Source: Mnemiopsis leidyi (lineage: Eukaryota > Ctenophora > Tentaculata > Lobata > Bolinopsidae). From it: 22,660 nt of DNA. Location: the NCBI GenBank assembly GCA_000226015.1, contig JH153936.1, forward strand, positions 57,840-80,499, in the 5' to 3' direction. Below, piece by piece: positions 20,701-22,660 of the stretch (the first letter of the stretch is position 1; each line of letters opens with the position of its first letter). The notes beneath the pieces were generated by a model that worked only from the letters and a program-made list of their open reading frames with translations, had not been told where the DNA came from and made no database searches. Made by a program: the position numbers and the translations under genes.

Positions 20701-22438
20701 GAAACTTAGTTTTAATTTAATTTTTTCCCGAGCTGAAGGTGAATACAGAGTTATCTAGTAGAACAATGATGCTGTAAAGTGTACATCCTGTAAGACATCT
20801 TTAACCTTCAGGAATACTGTCACAAGCAGCTCGATAAAAAATTACAAAATTTCAATACTGACATTTTAGAGAGCAAAAGTTATTTATGTTTAATTTAAAA
20901 TGAGGTTGTTAATTTTTCTATTTGTTACACCTGAACCTAGGCTTTTACAGTTGTACTAAAGACTTAAGGGGCACCTGGAAGATTCTAGATCTTTTAACGA
21001 GGACCCTCGTCGTTTAGCCCTCATTCACGGTTTGCCGGACATTTAATTGAATAAGATTGCCTAGGCAAATGCCCTTAGCACACTCCTCTAGTATTAGCGG
21101 ATCTGGAAATCGATCCCCTACTTCATGCATAGAAGGTTGAGGTAGATACCACTACACCACCAATTTTTTGACGGACAAACTGATGCCTTATATTTATTAT
21201 GTAATATGTAAGAATGATATTTCTGCGTCCAGACTGAACATTATACGATCACCATATTGCTGAAGTTTTATTCATGTCTGATAATAGTTAATCATACTCG
21301 TACAAAAGTTCAAAGACGAGCAAAACGATAGCATCAAACAACTGTATAAAGAGACCATCGAATAAAATCATCTGATATATATCAGGGCAGGTATGCTATG
21401 CTGACTTTCAAAAGAACTGTTTATTTGATAATCCATGGGAAACATTTTATTGATTAGATAAGACAGAATTGTCGAAGTACCCGAATGATATGTAGTATAG
21501 ATGATGTCGTTAATTGTTTTAATTAGAGGACATGGTTAGAGGGTTGTTTGCTACCTGATTTATTAGGGCACTTAGAGAAACGAGATGATCGTTAGAGCTA
21601 CAGATGTTTACGTTGTAGTTTCTCGTGATCTATTTTGATCGTTTACTGTATTAACAACTTAAAACAACTACAAAAGAGCACTATCGCGGAACTGTATTCA
21701 GTAGTCAACAATAAAGAATAAAAGTAAAAAGCGCGACTTACAGAAAAGCCTTGCAAAGTCAAATAAGTCATGATGATATGTTATGGCCGACTAGTTTTAT
21801 GGAGGCAGAAATGGCCGCATCGTCTTTCAATTGCCACATTTTCATGATGACGGTTATATCTGATTGATATCAATATGTGCAGTGTCATATGACTTTATCC
21901 CATAATTAAACAGCTATTACCTATTGAAATTTTATGAAAGGCTTATACAACAATCAACAGTTTTGTCGTGTCTGGACAAGTTCTTCAATAAAACTTTGAA
22001 TAAGCCGTAAATGCACCGTAAACGCTAAAGTGTGTACGTGCCAAATTCAGACCAAACGTTTTTCGGAGCCACGAACTGTTTACACACAATACAAGAAAAA
22101 TTACGTGTAATACGCTCCCCATTTAACCTTTTAACGTTCATAATTTCACAATTTCTTGAACATTCCGCTCCCTGAGCATTCGGTTACATAGATCCCAGTT
22201 GGAAATCTTTCTAGACGTGAGTGAGTAACATGGCTTTACAGGTTAACCTCCACATTCTACTTAGTGATAGTAAAGACAGTTAGTAGCCGGTTTACTTACA
22301 ACTCAACTTATTACAGATCGAGATGGAGTGTTGGTATTCCCACGGGACAACACATTGAGAACGGAACTGACCTTCCTTACCCCTCTACTCAGCACGGTCG
22401 CTAATGGGACCTACCACACCTTACCGCGGTCCTATTCG
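14766..22438 (+). CDS. TDRD12: TDRD12-like Tudor/helicase protein, first eight exons; 3' part outside window
   Basis: Exons are 14766-14861, 15025-15207, 15355-15474, 15686-15802, 16212-16412, 16594-16934, 17045-17223 and 22317-22438, giving about 453 residues. Human TDRD12 is matched throughout: the N-terminal MVEVRVDKSLNVGHFTQII; a Tudor domain (VVGQLVLFKSRDKSFCRGL through IPLTDIRLLPE); KFQLSR-VRPITLPI across the exon 4/5 join without a gap; WDAAAMNFI; VCINKELIEKGFA; a Ser/Pro-rich linker; then the RYGWP segment before the helicase domain. Exon 8 continues this with LTFLTPLL..GTYHTLPRS, matching the LLYLLPVL..GACYKSLPSR segment. Exon 7 leaves phase 1 and exon 8 needs it (AAT). The usual helicase motif I (GxGKT) is not visible. 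Known role: a germ-granule protein acting with PIWI proteins in piRNA production. The start codon is the first in-frame ATG and is moderately secure. Confidence 0.82.
15781..15884. repeat. 26-bp tandem repeat, four copies, spanning a splice donor
   Basis: The unit ATTAAAGTTCYAGCTAAGTC plus GGGTAC repeats four times. The first copy overlaps the end of TDRD12-like exon 4 and its donor (CGG|GTACAT at 15803). The other three copies repeat the donor but carry TAG where the exon has CAG. Confidence 0.92.
16001..16199. repeat. GTGTATAAAT-type microsatellite/minisatellite
   Basis: Irregular repeats of GTGTATAAATGTGTGTAAAT and variants fill about 200 bp, ending 12 bp before the AG of the exon 5 acceptor (16210-16211). 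The acceptor therefore has a weak polypyrimidine tract, only TTTGCCCCACCAG. Confidence 0.9.
17500..18699 (-). CDS. Rhodopsin-like GPCR, orphan, single exon, 399 aa
   Basis: An uninterrupted frame of 399 residues with seven hydrophobic segments. The N-terminus is short and Pro/Thr-rich with one N-glycosylation site (Asn20). Class A landmarks are Asn50 in TM1, LAMSD with Asp76 in TM2, Arg133 at the end of TM3, a Trp in TM4, a Pro in TM5 and NPVLL in TM7. They are degenerate: DRY reads IRT, the TM7 motif NPxxY ends in Leu, and TM6 has FICSS in place of CWxP. No Cys is found before TM3 or in the second extracellular loop, so the usual disulfide is missing. After TM7 a tail of about 60 residues follows. 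The gene lies wholly inside intron 7 of the TDRD12-like gene, on the opposite strand. Ligand and coupling cannot be read from sequence. Confidence 0.85.
   Translation of the reverse strand: MGDVTTTKIPTPPAPTPSPNRTTYHYLGSEMTACIMVNNLVLAVIAISLNLVVMSFYRNKLNKTVPFIYFMLAMSDLCTGVCTGCHFVTFLVFLSVKAKESAALFWASLFSYFLTIVSFRLSAFVSLVFSVIRTMNIISPFTLIKKRVVMLVVFLYTACWSVVFLTEVVLIALYKEGDHNPHSSRNFLQSTFYKPGLLVNIHFKASGDPIKQNPTGPEMFLWALFVTIIPITLPAIISLILTSVQVYFLVKMDEESVLEDKASKNRQLEITIVMITLLFFICSSMILLQPLYWTDMIGSPIHKLAPRQQNILFYVFGYVPMFANAALNPVLLILRGQNLRGHFKQLLGWSQLHSSSVVLGNMGALAVRSPVTTVSAVEDPDLALRLQAIGCTGVQETAT
18796..18925. repeat. Degenerate tandem repeat, about 33-bp period, four copies
   Basis: ACATTAAAACATAGGTAAGT-type units recur at about 18796, 18829, 18861 and 18896, the later ones reading ACGTAGG. 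The array starts about 95 bp upstream of the GPCR start codon, in its promoter or 5' UTR region. Confidence 0.7.
19547..19710 (-). mobile_element. tRNA-derived SINE, copy 1
   Basis: Read on the minus strand, the head has TGGTGTAGTGG (A box) and GGTTCAAATCC (B box) in the order and distance of a tRNA. It resembles tRNA-Gly, with a CTCCCAC anticodon loop, but has mismatches in the anticodon stem and extra bases before the 3' acceptor strand. After the head comes a non-tRNA body (CTAGAGAAGTGCGCTAAGGG onward) shared with a second copy. No CCA end, poly(A) tail or target duplication was identified, so the outer limits are approximate. Confidence 0.78.
20379..20392. promoter_or_regulatory. Perfect RFX X-box, GTTGCCATGGAAAC
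   Basis: This 14-bp sequence fits the RFX/DAF-19 X-box consensus GTTNCCATGGNAAC exactly. It is about 1.7 kb upstream of the nested GPCR start codon. A CACGTG E-box follows at about 20425-20430. Binding and target gene are inference. Confidence 0.5.
21013..21163 (-). mobile_element. tRNA-derived SINE, copy 2 (more decayed)
   Basis: Same orientation and organisation as copy 1. The A box TGGTGTAGTGG is intact, the B box is degraded (GGGGATCGATTTCC), and a 35-nt part of the body containing GGCAAATGCCCTTAGC (plus strand) matches copy 1 at 32 of 35 positions. The far part (TTTARCCCTCAWTCACGGTTT, plus strand) is also shared. The anticodon region is mutated, so it is not a tRNA gene. Confidence 0.75.
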
Positions 22439-22478
22439 GTAAGTAGTTAAATACTGGAACTAGTTCTAACATACTGTC

Positions 22479-22660
22479 TTACTGGAACTGTTAGTTCTAT
22501 CTTACTGGAACTGTTAGTTCTGTCTTACTGGAACTGTTAGTTCTGTCTTACTGGAACTGTTAGTTCTGACTTACTGGAACTGTTAGTTCTGTCTTACTGG
22601 AACTGTTAGTTCTGTCTTACTGGAACTGTTAGTTCTGTCTTACTGGAACTGTTAGTTCTG
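22479..22660. repeat. 23-bp minisatellite, about eight copies, running off the window
   Basis: The unit TTACTGGAACTGTTAGTTCT plus GTC repeats eight times almost without change, and one degenerate unit precedes it near 22453. It starts 40 bp after the donor of TDRD12-like exon 8 (22439). Each unit contains the inverted repeat GAACT-GTT-AGTTC. The right end is cut by the window. Confidence 0.95.

Larger units (their letters stand above)
18700..22316. other. Right part of TDRD12 intron 7, gene-free
   Basis: About 3.6 kb with no open frame longer than about 60 codons that looks coding. It holds degenerate 33-bp repeats (18796-18925), two tRNA-derived SINE copies, a perfect X-box and otherwise AT-rich sequence. 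The promoter of the nested GPCR must lie in its left end, since the GPCR is transcribed leftward from 18699. Confidence 0.55.

Overview
This is a 22.7-kb window of eukaryotic, almost certainly animal, nuclear DNA. It is AT-rich and compact. Genes are split by GT-AG introns, from about 100 bp to 1 kb in most genes, and exon joins could be worked out by hand because reading phase and protein homology agree across them. The gene set (an IKK-related TBK1-like kinase, a piRNA-pathway TDRD12, an intronless rhodopsin-like GPCR with unusual motifs) together with the compact layout suggests an early-branching invertebrate, possibly a cnidarian. The phylum cannot be fixed from the sequence alone.

Layout: (1) 1-1509 is gene-free flank. 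(2) 1510-4280 (+) is a five-exon TBK1/IKK-epsilon-like kinase, 530 aa. (3) 5350-7793 (+) is a four-exon GNB1L WD40 protein, about 333 aa. (4) 8201-10371 (+) is a five-exon BIN3-like BAR protein, 251 aa. (5) 11318-12292 (+) is a two-exon ribose-5-phosphate isomerase, 254 aa. (6) 12681-14249 (+) is a five-exon HUS1 checkpoint clamp subunit, 279 aa. (7) 14766 to the right edge (+) is the 5' half of a TDRD12-like Tudor/helicase gene. Its eighth recognised exon (22317-22438) lies beyond an intron of about 5.1 kb. (8) 17500-18699 (-) is a single-exon GPCR nested antisense inside that intron. The rest of the large intron holds two copies of a tRNA-derived SINE, a perfect RFX X-box and degenerate repeats.

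All six multi-exon genes point the same way. Stop-to-start distances for genes 3 to 7 are about 0.4-0.95 kb, and in one case a poly(A) signal sits about 100 bp before the next start codon. The genes do not form one pathway. GNB1L (PIKK maturation) and HUS1 (9-1-1 clamp) both serve the ATR/ATM DNA-damage response, TBK1 is an innate-immune/autophagy kinase, RPIA belongs to the pentose phosphate pathway, BIN3 bends membranes and TDRD12 acts in transposon silencing. Most striking are the nested GPCR, the TDRD12 helicase segment with no visible Walker A lysine, and several minisatellites starting at or just after splice donors, one of which has copied the donor itself.
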